Notes under the pieces: model-generated | What the model was told of the DNA's origin: nothing | Databases searched by the model: none | The model's input: the letters and a program-made list of their open reading frames with translations, nothing else | Source: Candidatus Delongbacteria bacterium | GTDB lineage: Bacteria; JAGOEH01 | Assembly (NCBI GenBank): GCA_017997825.1 | Contig: JAGOEH010000143.1 | Location: 1 to 7,914, forward strand | Reading direction: 5' to 3' | Length of the DNA stretch: 7,914 nucleotides | Shown: piece by piece, positions 1-6,428 of the stretch | How the letters are laid out: each line of letters opens with the position of its first letter | How positions within the stretch are numbered: the stretch's first letter is position 1 | Translations under genes and position numbers: made by a program

Positions 1-2
1 TC

Positions 3-1898
3 ATCACCGATGGCTACGGTACATCCAAATTCAGCCAGCCGGTCATGATTTACGATAAAATCGACGGTTGGAAGGGATTCTTTCCTTACGGAATCGACGG
101 AGTTCAATTCCTGCTTTCCTGGGATTCCAACCGGGAAACCGGATTATATCATTCCTATACCGATTCCAGCGTAGTCAATGGAATCCGGTATTTTTATGCC
201 GTTACCTCGTATGATCACGGCGAGATCGAACGGCGGATTCCACCGTCGGAATGCTCCAAGTATGCCACCATTGACGAGAACGGGAATATCCAAACCGCCA
301 AGAACGTGGCTACCGTCATTCCGGGCCCGCGACCTACCGGTTATAAAGCCGCGATGGTCGATACCCTGATGAATGGCGAATCCCTGCTGCCCTATAATGA
401 TGTCAAGGGCACCGGCAAGGTTTTCCTCCAGATTCTCAAACCCGATTCGGTGGCCGATGGACGGACCTATCAGCTTCAATTCATCGATCAGGCCCATGAT
501 CAGATCGATAATAACTTCAACTGGCGCTGTAGCATCGATCTGGATTCCAACGGCGTCATCGAGCTGAATAAGGATGCAATTTTTGACGATGTCGGTCAGG
601 ATGGCGATCCCGCGACCGCCGATTACGGATTCGGAGACGGAAAGCCGACCACCGGTGAACCCAATGTGGATGAGAACGATCCGGATGAGTTTTATCCCTA
701 TACCTCCGGATACTATGTGGTCGATATGTCAAACAGCAGCCGGCCTGATACCGTCAAGTTCGTGCCCTTTGTGGAGGCCTCGCCCTTCATGAAGACCGCG
801 ATCGATACGGTTACCATCATTGGCACCAACGGCCAGCCCCAAAGAGTCCTGGTTCAGCACCAGGTCAATACTACTCTCACCGACACTGTGATGGTCACCC
901 TCGATGACACCCTGTTTATCCAAAGCCAGGCCGATACGATCGTCAATCGCCTGGTGGATCTGGACACCCGCGATATATTCAATGGCGTCCGTTTGACCCT
1001 GGCCAATGACCGGACGGCAGTGGTGATCGATCCGACTACCTATCAGCAGGCCACGTATTCGGCCGGGTTCCCAACTCTTTACTACGGAATCAACTTCAAG
1101 CCCTTCGAATTTGCCAATTTCGAGAAAGGGATTGAGTATCCCCGGGATTATATGGTGGTTTTTTATGACCATATTGTCGATACCTCGGACGTGATTATGC
1201 TGCAGCCGACCAATCCCAGCAAGCCCAAGGTTCCTCTTCCGGCTAAACCGGTAAAATTCAAGGTGTTTGATACCGATACCAAACAGCCGCTGCCCTTTGG
1301 GTTTATCGATGACCAGATCTTTCAGAATCCGGGCGATATTACCGGCAACGACAAGATCATCTTTTACGAGAAATCGCCCAACGGGACACAGATTCCAACC
1401 TGGGCCATAATTTTTGTTCCCAAGGATGTACTGGGTCAGTACCTGGCGGATACCATGGCCTATGTCATGAATGATTATATCGGGGCCGATGGGCCCGATA
1501 CCCTGGTGGTCACCACCAAAAAACCTTTCCGAACCGGAGATGTGTTCCAGTTCAGCCTGCGGGCTCCTGCGATCGGCGCTGCCTCAGGTAACGCCCTGGA
1601 CCGGATCACGGTGGTGCCTAATCCGTATATCGTTTACTCCAATTTTGAGACCTTCGATTACAACGTATCCAAGCATAAACTCAAATTCATGGGCCTGCCG
1701 GCCCGGTGTACCATCCGGATTTATAATCTGAACGGATACCTGGTGGATACGATCGAGCATCAATCGACCGAAGACGGAACGGCGGACTGGGATTTGCTGA
1801 CCTCGGAAGGTTTGGAGATCTCCTATGGGATTTATATCTATCATGTGGATGCACCCGGGATCGGTAAAAAAATCGGTAAATTCGCCGTGATCAAGTAG
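3..1898 (+). CDS. Large exported/surface protein with PNPY-type C-terminal domain (5'-truncated by window edge)
   Basis: The reading frame is open from the first in-frame codon (position 3), so the Met at 45 is most likely internal and the gene begins upstream; 631 residues are visible. Near the left end is an Ile-Arg-Tyr-Phe-Tyr-Ala-Val-Thr-Ser-Tyr-Asp stretch (about 183-215), typical of the last strands of a fibronectin type III-like domain. At 585-689 lies an Asp/Gly/Pro-rich segment (DVGQDGDPATADYGFGDG, then GEPNVDENDPDE) resembling the acidic, probably Ca-binding loops common in long FCB surface proteins; it follows a DLDSNGVIE motif. The last ~100 residues form a sorting-type domain (VVPNPY at 1611-1628, CTIRIYNLNG, GIYIYHV, final GKFAVIK). 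No catalytic motif was recognised. The stop lies 15 nt before the PorV-like start, so co-expression is likely. The family resemblance is from memory of similar proteins in KSB1/Ignavibacteria-type genomes; exact function is unknown. Confidence 0.88.
   Translation: MTDGYGTSKFSQPVMIYDKIDGWKGFFPYGIDGVQFLLSWDSNRETGLYHSYTDSSVVNGIRYFYAVTSYDHGEIERRIPPSECSKYATIDENGNIQTAKNVATVIPGPRPTGYKAAMVDTLMNGESLLPYNDVKGTGKVFLQILKPDSVADGRTYQLQFIDQAHDQIDNNFNWRCSIDLDSNGVIELNKDAIFDDVGQDGDPATADYGFGDGKPTTGEPNVDENDPDEFYPYTSGYYVVDMSNSSRPDTVKFVPFVEASPFMKTAIDTVTIIGTNGQPQRVLVQHQVNTTLTDTVMVTLDDTLFIQSQADTIVNRLVDLDTRDIFNGVRLTLANDRTAVVIDPTTYQQATYSAGFPTLYYGINFKPFEFANFEKGIEYPRDYMVVFYDHIVDTSDVIMLQPTNPSKPKVPLPAKPVKFKVFDTDTKQPLPFGFIDDQIFQNPGDITGNDKIIFYEKSPNGTQIPTWAIIFVPKDVLGQYLADTMAYVMNDYIGADGPDTLVVTTKKPFRTGDVFQFSLRAPAIGAASGNALDRITVVPNPYIVYSNFETFDYNVSKHKLKFMGLPARCTIRIYNLNGYLVDTIEHQSTEDGTADWDLLTSEGLEISYGIYIYHVDAPGIGKKIGKFAVIK
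1596..1895 (+). other. PNPY-type C-terminal sorting-like domain of the first gene
   Basis: After Gly-Asn-Ala-Leu-Asp-Arg-Ile-Thr comes VVPNPY, then a beta-rich stretch with LPARCTIRIYNLNGYLVDTI, a WDLL turn, GIYIYHVDAPG and the terminal GKKIGKFAVIK. The order (PNP, IRIYN-x-x-G, W-D, G-x-Y-x-Y, K-x-x-x-I-K at the end) parallels the T9SS type A domain of the 3051-6248 gene, but the sequence is clearly a different subtype: PNPY replaces PNPF, it carries a Cys, and an Asp-Ala-Pro-Gly loop sits before the last strand. Export through T9SS is inferred, not shown. Confidence 0.6.
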
Positions 1899-1913
1899 GG
1901 AAGGAGAGAGACG

Positions 1914-2930
1914 ATGAAGAATAAGATATGCGGTTTAACACTGATGATGATCCTCCTTGTTTCCGTCGTCCGGGCCGAAGTATCCAAGGTGGGTACCACG
2001 GCGGCTCCTTTTCTGAATGTCGAAGTGGGAGCACGGGCCATCGGGATGGGCGGGGCGTTTGTGGCCATGGCCGATGATCCGTCGGCATTATTTTGGAACC
2101 CGGGAGCCATTGCACGGTTAAAAGGGTATCAATTGATGTTCAATCATGACAATTACCTGGCGGATATCGCCTATAATTTTATCGGTGGAGTTTTCAACTT
2201 GCAGAATTATGGGGCGTTAGGTCTATCCTTCACCTCGCTTTCCATGGACGAGATGATGGTGACCACCCATCTGTATCCCTATGGAACCGGAACCACCTTT
2301 TCGGCCGGATCGATTGCGGTCGGACTTTGCTATGGATACAATATCACCGATCGGTTTTCGATCGGCGGCGGATTCAAATACATCAAGGAGAGTATCTACA
2401 ACTCCTCGGCCGGCGGGATGGCCTTCGATATCGGAACCATTTTTACCACCCAGTTCTGGGGAACCCAGATCGGGATGTCGATTACCAATTTCGGTCCCAA
2501 AATGAAGATGACCGGTACGGATCTGATTGTCAATTATGATTATGATTCCAATGATCCCTTCAATAACGATAAGATCAATGCGGATCTGAGAACCGACAGC
2601 TATGAACTGCCCCTGATGTTCCGGGTGGGAATCGCCACCAACCTGCTGCAGACCATGCCTCAGCATTCCCTGTGGCTGGCGGTTGACGCCATGCACCCCA
2701 ACGACAATAGCGAGTGCGTCAATGTCGGGATGGAATATGGACTGAAGGATATGTTTTTTATGCGAGGCGGATACAAAGCGGCTTTCCAGACCAACAGCGA
2801 GCAGGAATGGACAGCCGGCGGCGGAATCAAGGTCACTATCCGGGGATTTCGTACCAGCTTCGATTACGCTTATCAATCTTTTGGACGACTGGAAAACATC
2901 CAGAAAATGACTCTGGTCGTCGGTTACTAA
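1914..2930 (+). CDS. PorV/PorQ-family outer-membrane beta-barrel protein
   Basis: This 338-residue protein starts with a signal peptide (MKNKICGLTLMMILLVSVVRA, likely cut after Ala21). Right after it comes the family's N-terminal signature: Gly-Thr-Thr-Ala-Ala-Pro-Phe-Leu, VEVGARAIGMGGAFVAMADD, PSALFWNPGAIARL (residues 27-69). The rest is alternating Gly/aromatic beta strands, ending in VVGY with a C-terminal aromatic residue, as expected of an outer-membrane barrel of FadL-like fold. An AAGGAG-type ribosome binding site (aaggag, 1901-1906) sits 7 nt before the ATG and supports this start. In Bacteroidota, PorV is the T9SS shuttle that binds the C-terminal domains of cargo, whereas PorQ and other paralogues have related outer-membrane roles; which one this is cannot be decided here. 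Lying between two genes with sorting-type C-termini fits a cargo-handling partner. A plain FadL-like transporter is the main alternative. The stop TAA is directly followed by TGA. Confidence 0.85.
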   Translation: MKNKICGLTLMMILLVSVVRAEVSKVGTTAAPFLNVEVGARAIGMGGAFVAMADDPSALFWNPGAIARLKGYQLMFNHDNYLADIAYNFIGGVFNLQNYGALGLSFTSLSMDEMMVTTHLYPYGTGTTFSAGSIAVGLCYGYNITDRFSIGGGFKYIKESIYNSSAGGMAFDIGTIFTTQFWGTQIGMSITNFGPKMKMTGTDLIVNYDYDSNDPFNNDKINADLRTDSYELPLMFRVGIATNLLQTMPQHSLWLAVDAMHPNDNSECVNVGMEYGLKDMFFMRGGYKAAFQTNSEQEWTAGGGIKVTIRGFRTSFDYAYQSFGRLENIQKMTLVVGY

Positions 2931-2986
2931 TGAAAGGGGGGGATATGAGTACCCTGAATTACGGCGGACTGGATCCGCCGGAATAA
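2930..2986 (+). CDS. Possible 18-residue coupled microORF or leader peptide (speculative)
   Basis: An ATG overlaps the PorV-like stop codon as TAATG, a layout that permits termination-reinitiation, and the frame runs to TAA at 2984: MKGGDMSTLNYGGLDPPE. An internal ATG at 2945 follows a G7 run (2936-2942) whose aagg edge (2934-2937) could act as a ribosome binding site with 7-nt spacing, giving a 13-residue version. The second half of the ORF coincides with a GC-rich hairpin, so translation would melt it. There is no homology I recognise, and an ORF this short arises easily by chance. Confidence 0.2.
   Translation: MKGGDMSTLNYGGLDPPE
2958..2984 (+). promoter_or_regulatory. Intergenic GC-rich hairpin between the PorV-like gene and the large secreted protein gene
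   Basis: CGGCGGA (2962-2968) pairs perfectly with TCCGCCG (2974-2980) around the 5-nt loop CTGGA. After one mismatch (A2961/G2981) the pairing continues with ATT (2958-2960) and AAT (2982-2984). No T tract follows, so it is not a standard intrinsic terminator. It could stabilise or punctuate the polycistronic mRNA, or tune expression of the downstream gene. Confidence 0.5.
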
Positions 2987-3024
2987 GGGAGATGTGTTTA
3001 TTTGTCGGTAAACGTCGGAACTGA

Positions 3025-3041
3025 CCAAACTTAAGTGTTGG
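3025..3041. repeat. Imperfect palindrome abutting the ribosome binding site
   Basis: CCAA (3025-3028) and TTGG (3038-3041) flank the perfect 8-bp palindrome ACTTAAGT (3029-3036), with one extra G at 3037. The right arm overlaps the GGAGG ribosome binding site (3040-3044) of the gene starting at 3051. It could be a protein-binding site, but the repeat is short and may be chance. Confidence 0.25.
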
Positions 3042-3050
3042 AGGAAAAAC

Positions 3051-6000
3051 ATGACCAAGCAGTTTAAAGCGTTGTGGCCGGCCTTCGGGCTGCTGATGCT
3101 GATGAGCATGATGAGCATGGCGGACGGGAGCTTTACCCGGAAATGGGTTATTCCCGTTCCTGATACGACCTTGAATGTCAGCGGCTTCGGTAATATCATC
3201 ACCGGAGTCGATCTGGACAAGGACGGCAAGCTGGAAATTTATGCCGTCAATGACAATACCAACGATGCCGAAGGTGAGTTGGTACCGCGTATCTACAAAT
3301 ACGAACAGAATAGCTCGGGCGAATGGGAAGTCGTCTGGCAGGCGACTATGTTCGGTATGCTGCAGAATACCTGGCCTCCTCTGGCCGTGGCCGATCTGGA
3401 TAAGGATGGTAAAGAGGAAATCGTATGGGGGATCGTTAATTTTCTGGATGCCTCCGTTTCTCTGAACCCCTGGCGGATTGTGGTGTTTGAGGTCAAGGGC
3501 GACGGCTCCGATGTACTGGGAGTCGAAGATACCGAAAATCCCGGCAATTATATCCCCAATGCCGCTACCACCATCGTGGATGAGGATAATGTCAACTGCC
3601 GGCCGATCAAGTTTGCGGTTGCCGATGTGGATAATGACGGAACCACCGAACTCATATTCAATGACCGGGCGGCTTCATCCAGCGGGATCCATTTTGGTGT
3701 CATGACGGTCGATGATGTCCCGGATGATGCCTCCGGATTCGAAAACTGGTATATGGAAGTTTCCGGTAAGGATCTGACTATGCCGGATGCCCTAAATAAG
3801 TATGATATGGCTCTGGTCGATAACCTGCTGGTGCTTTTCTCGACCGACGGTGGAGCCACCATCGTCAAGTGCAATGGCGATAACGACTGGGAAGTCATGG
3901 GCAAAGTCAGCGAATTGTTTGAAGGCACCGGAACCTATCCCATGATCTCGGCCGCTGTAGCGGATGTCAACGGTGACGGAACCAAAGAAGTGCTGATCTC
4001 TCAGTACACCACCGTGACCGGTGTCGAAGGCAATGTCTATTTACTGACCGTAAGTGAAACTGAAATCAGTTCCTATCAGATCGCCGATGTGACCGATTCG
4101 GCCAGTGTCCGGCTGAATGGCGGTGAAGTGGGCGATATCGATCAGGACGGGAAGATTGACTATGTGGTCGGAACCCGTTCCGGCAACCCGAACGGCGCCA
4201 TCTTCCGCGTCGAATACCAGGGCGGGGATATGACCGATGGGGCTAACTGGACCTCGGAAATGATCGACAGTGATATTGTTCCCGGAGGACAGTACAGCGC
4301 GATCTCGATTTCCAATCTGGATGCCGATCCGCAATTGGAAGTGGCTTATACATCTTCCTACCAGGCCGGCTCGGTAACCGGTTTGGCGCCGATCGTGATT
4401 TTGGATTATCAGGCCGGTTCAGCCGATGACTATGTGGTGACCTTCCGCCTGAATACCTCGACTTCGGGCCGCCGTTTATCGGCTGACTCGGTGATTACCG
4501 TCCGCGGCGGTGTGGCCCCGCTGACCTGGGATGATGCCTCGGTCCGCATGGTCAATGTCAACGGCGATTACTGGCAGGCCCAGGTAACCTTCAAGAAATC
4601 GGATATTCCCGAAAATGGCGAAATTCCCTTCAAATTCCATGACGGCGACTGGGAAGGCGGCGACAACAAGATCATCAAGCCGACCGCCAACATGACCACC
4701 GATCTTTATTACTACAACAACGGTACCACCCCGCCTTACAACCCGACCGACAGCGTGGAAGTCTTTGTCCGTATCTTCCTGAAAGTGGGTGATATGGATC
4801 CGTCGGCCGGCCATTATGCCGGTGTACGGGGAAGTAAAAATGAAGGTGGAACCCAGTCCGCTTTCGGTAACCTGGACAACTGGGCCACCAACTTCAAGCT
4901 GAATCAGGAAGGCACCGAGGGCATGGCGCAGTATTTCTGGAGCGGCGCTCTGCGCTTCCCGGCGGCCGAAGCCCCCGGAACCACCATCGAATACAAATTC
5001 ATCTACGACAAGAACGGAACAGTCGCATGGGATGACGGTGCCAATAAAACCGTGGTCCTGACGCCCAACGACACCACCATCAAATGGGTTTATTGGAAGG
5101 GGATCGAGCCCTCCTTTGACGTTCCCGATACCTTCAACATCACTTACGAAGCCAACATGAAAACCCTGGTTCAGGGCGGCTGGTTCCAGCCGGCGACCGA
5201 TTCGCTGTTCGCTCCGGGTAGTCATAACTGGGGCGGCCATGATGTCGGTAACTTTATGCTCCAGGATCTGTTTGAATCCTCCAAGTTTACGGTAACCCTG
5301 GAAAACCAGATCGCCTCTAAGGGCACCAAATACGCCGTAAAGTTCAAAGCCAGTCCTGACTGGAAATTTGTGGATCACGGCTGGGAAGGCAATGCCAATC
5401 GTGAATGGAAGTATGACGGAAACAAGGATACCACCCTGTTGTTCGTACCGAACCTGGTCGGCCGTGAACCAGCGTTGAAACAGGATGTGTCCGTTACCTT
5501 CAGCGTCGATATGAACCATGCCGGCCGCAAGGACGGAGATGGTAACTTCAAAGGTTTTACTAATATCGACTATGTCTTTGTGAGCGGATCATGGCAGGAT
5601 GCGGACAGCGGAATGTCCTTCAGCTCCGATTACGGCAGCGCCGCCAATCAGTGCCTCGATTCGATCCTGGCCAATGATACGGTTTACTACCGCCTGTATG
5701 ATGATGGCGCCACCGGTGGGGATAAGGTGGCCGGTGACAAAGTTTATACCACCACCATCACCGGTAAGCAGGGCAAATCCTGCGGATGGCTGATCAAATT
5801 CGGTTGCTTCGCAGACGGTATCGTCGATACCTCCTTTGCCGAAGGCACTGATCAGGGTGACAAACACGGGTTTAACTTCCCCGATGCCGCCGCCGCTTAT
5901 ACCCATGCCGTAGTCTTCAATTGGGTGACCAAAGATCCGGGTGTTGTGAATGTGATCGAGCAGCCTAAACCAGGATTCAATCCTAAGGATTTCACCCTGA

Positions 6001-6248
6001 CTCAGAACTACCCGAACCCGTTCAATCCGACTACCCGTTTCAGCTTTACGGTTCCGGAAGCCGGTCGGGTAACCATCAAGATCTTCAATGTGCTGGGCCA
6101 GGAAGTGGAAACAGTTCATGATGCCTGGACCAATAGCGGAACCTATACCGTGATCTGGGATGGAGCCAAGCATGCCTCCGGTCTTTATATGTACAATGTC
6201 CGGATCGGCGATAAGTCCCAGTCCAAGGCTATGATGCTTCTGAAATAA
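3051..6248 (+). CDS. Secreted multidomain protein: FG-GAP/VCBS-like repeats, four Ig-like carbohydrate-binding-type modules, T9SS type A sorting domain
   Basis: This 1065-residue protein has a GGAGG ribosome binding site (3040-3044) 6 nt before the ATG. A signal peptide (residues 1-24, ending Ser-Met-Ala) is followed by about six Asp-rich repeats of the FG-GAP/VCBS kind: DLDKDGKLEI (54), DLDKDGKEEI (115), DVDNDGTTEL (192), DVNGDGTKEV (305), DIDQDGKIDY (362) and a degenerate NLDADPQLEV (422). Such DxDxDG loops usually bind Ca in beta-propellers. Residues ~460-955 hold four related modules. Residues ~976-1065 are a canonical type A sorting domain (NYPNPFNPTT, VTIKIFNVLGQEV, SGLYMYNV, final MLLK). 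No glycosidase or protease catalytic motif was seen. Inferred role: a cell-surface or released binding protein, perhaps for glucans, exported by Sec and then T9SS. The gene ends 24 nt before an intrinsic terminator and is probably last in the operon with the PorV-like gene. Confidence 0.9.
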   Translation: MTKQFKALWPAFGLLMLMSMMSMADGSFTRKWVIPVPDTTLNVSGFGNIITGVDLDKDGKLEIYAVNDNTNDAEGELVPRIYKYEQNSSGEWEVVWQATMFGMLQNTWPPLAVADLDKDGKEEIVWGIVNFLDASVSLNPWRIVVFEVKGDGSDVLGVEDTENPGNYIPNAATTIVDEDNVNCRPIKFAVADVDNDGTTELIFNDRAASSSGIHFGVMTVDDVPDDASGFENWYMEVSGKDLTMPDALNKYDMALVDNLLVLFSTDGGATIVKCNGDNDWEVMGKVSELFEGTGTYPMISAAVADVNGDGTKEVLISQYTTVTGVEGNVYLLTVSETEISSYQIADVTDSASVRLNGGEVGDIDQDGKIDYVVGTRSGNPNGAIFRVEYQGGDMTDGANWTSEMIDSDIVPGGQYSAISISNLDADPQLEVAYTSSYQAGSVTGLAPIVILDYQAGSADDYVVTFRLNTSTSGRRLSADSVITVRGGVAPLTWDDASVRMVNVNGDYWQAQVTFKKSDIPENGEIPFKFHDGDWEGGDNKIIKPTANMTTDLYYYNNGTTPPYNPTDSVEVFVRIFLKVGDMDPSAGHYAGVRGSKNEGGTQSAFGNLDNWATNFKLNQEGTEGMAQYFWSGALRFPAAEAPGTTIEYKFIYDKNGTVAWDDGANKTVVLTPNDTTIKWVYWKGIEPSFDVPDTFNITYEANMKTLVQGGWFQPATDSLFAPGSHNWGGHDVGNFMLQDLFESSKFTVTLENQIASKGTKYAVKFKASPDWKFVDHGWEGNANREWKYDGNKDTTLLFVPNLVGREPALKQDVSVTFSVDMNHAGRKDGDGNFKGFTNIDYVFVSGSWQDADSGMSFSSDYGSAANQCLDSILANDTVYYRLYDDGATGGDKVAGDKVYTTTITGKQGKSCGWLIKFGCFADGIVDTSFAEGTDQGDKHGFNFPDAAAAYTHAVVFNWVTKDPGVVNVIEQPKPGFNPKDFTLTQNYPNPFNPTTRFSFTVPEAGRVTIKIFNVLGQEVETVHDAWTNSGTYTVIWDGAKHASGLYMYNVRIGDKSQSKAMMLLK
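3168..4415 (+). other. FG-GAP/VCBS-like repeat region (probable Ca-binding beta-propeller)
   Basis: Six repeats start their Asp loops at nucleotides 3210, 3393, 3624, 3963, 4134 and 4314. Each has the pattern D-(L/V/I)-(D/N)-x-D-G-x-x-(E/D)-(I/L/V), followed by hydrophobic strand residues; the last has lost two Asp positions (NLDADPQLEV). Spacing is irregular (about 57-113 residues), so some blades carry long insertions. The number fits a six- or seven-bladed propeller, but blade closure cannot be judged by eye. Confidence 0.65.
4428..5915 (+). repeat. Four tandem divergent Ig-like modules (starch-binding or SusE/F-like)
   Basis: Four stretches begin in a similar way, at residues ~460, 568, 694 and 812: VVTFRLNTST, VEVFVRIFLK, FNITYEANMK and VSVTFSVDMN. 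About 20-30 residues later each has a V-x-G or P-G-S turn followed in most by Trp or Asn (TVRGG, GVRGS, APGSHNW, FVSGSW). The first three then show a strand like IPFKFHDGDWEGGDN, IEYKFIYDKNGTVAWDDG or YAVKFKASPDWKFVDHGWEG, which recalls the Y-K-F and W-E motifs of CBM20/CBM48 and SusE/F-type starch-binding folds. Protein-level divergence is high. Sugar binding is inferred from this resemblance only. Confidence 0.5.
5976..6245 (+). other. T9SS type A C-terminal sorting domain
   Basis: This domain covers residues ~976-1065 of the large protein. It contains the linker FNPKDFTLTQ, the NYPNPFNPTT signature, VPEAGRVTIKIFNVLGQEV, a GTYTVIWDG turn, ASGLYMYNVRIGD and the terminal KAMMLLK. Every block of the type A (Por secretion system) sorting-domain pattern is present and intact, which is the strongest evidence that the source organism has a T9SS-like export route. 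Confidence 0.92.
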
Positions 6249-6272
6249 GTTTTACTGATTCACCAACAGCTC

Positions 6273-6309
6273 AAGAGGCGCGGATGATTTTATCCGCGCC
6301 TCTTTTTTT
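6273..6309 (+). terminator. Strong intrinsic (rho-independent) terminator
   Basis: AAGAGGCGCGGAT (6273-6285) and ATCCGCGCCTCTT (6292-6304) form a perfect 13-bp stem around the 6-nt loop GATTTT, followed by a T run through 6309. It lies 24 nt after the stop of the large secreted protein gene. There is no matching A run on the left side, so it acts for + strand transcripts. Confidence 0.93.
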
Positions 6310-6331
6310 ATCCCAAGCCGGGAGTTTGTCC

Positions 6332-6360
6332 TTGACTTTTACCTTTCGGAATGATAATAT
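6332..6360 (+). promoter_or_regulatory. Probable sigma70-like promoter for the SGNH hydrolase gene
   Basis: TTGACT (6332-6337, 5/6 to the -35 consensus) is followed after 17 bp by TAATAT (6355-6360, 4/6 to the -10 consensus). An overlapping GATAAT (6353-6358, 5/6) gives 15-bp spacing. Placement directly behind a terminator and about 70 nt before the next ATG makes sense. If the phylum uses a Bacteroidota-type sigma factor, this consensus may not apply. The rest of the 6310-6428 gap shows nothing recognisable. Confidence 0.5.
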
Positions 6361-6428
6361 GATTGAGATTGTCTGATCGCTGATGGTTATCTTGCTATCA
6401 ATCATCCATAATAAAAAAAGAACCCTTG

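Noticed and set aside
2223-2876. A 217-codon open frame on the - strand inside the PorV-like gene
   Set aside because: The sense frame has a signal peptide, family motifs and a good ribosome binding site; the antisense product is rich in Gly/Ile/His from complementary codons and has no motif.
2996-3013. A GTTTA/TAAAC inverted repeat with an 8-nt loop
   Set aside because: Only five mostly A-T pairs with a fairly large loop; too weak to call a structure or an operator.
2992-3024. A second tiny ORF (MCLFVGKRRN) in the gap before 3051
   Set aside because: Its AAGGGAG sequence is directly against the ATG, too close for normal initiation, and ten codons are expected by chance.
3093-3122. A short ATG-rich tandem stretch (atgctgatgagcatgatg...) that could be a DNA repeat or alternative starts
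   Set aside because: It encodes the Met/Leu-rich hydrophobic core and end of the signal peptide. The upstream ATG at 3051 has the ribosome binding site and supplies the basic N-terminus.
4476-5519. A 347-codon open frame on the - strand
   Set aside because: It lies wholly inside the 3051-6248 gene, in which sense-strand codons TTA, CTA and TCA are rare in frame. Its product has no recognisable domain or signal peptide, and the sense protein is clearly modular and conserved in style.
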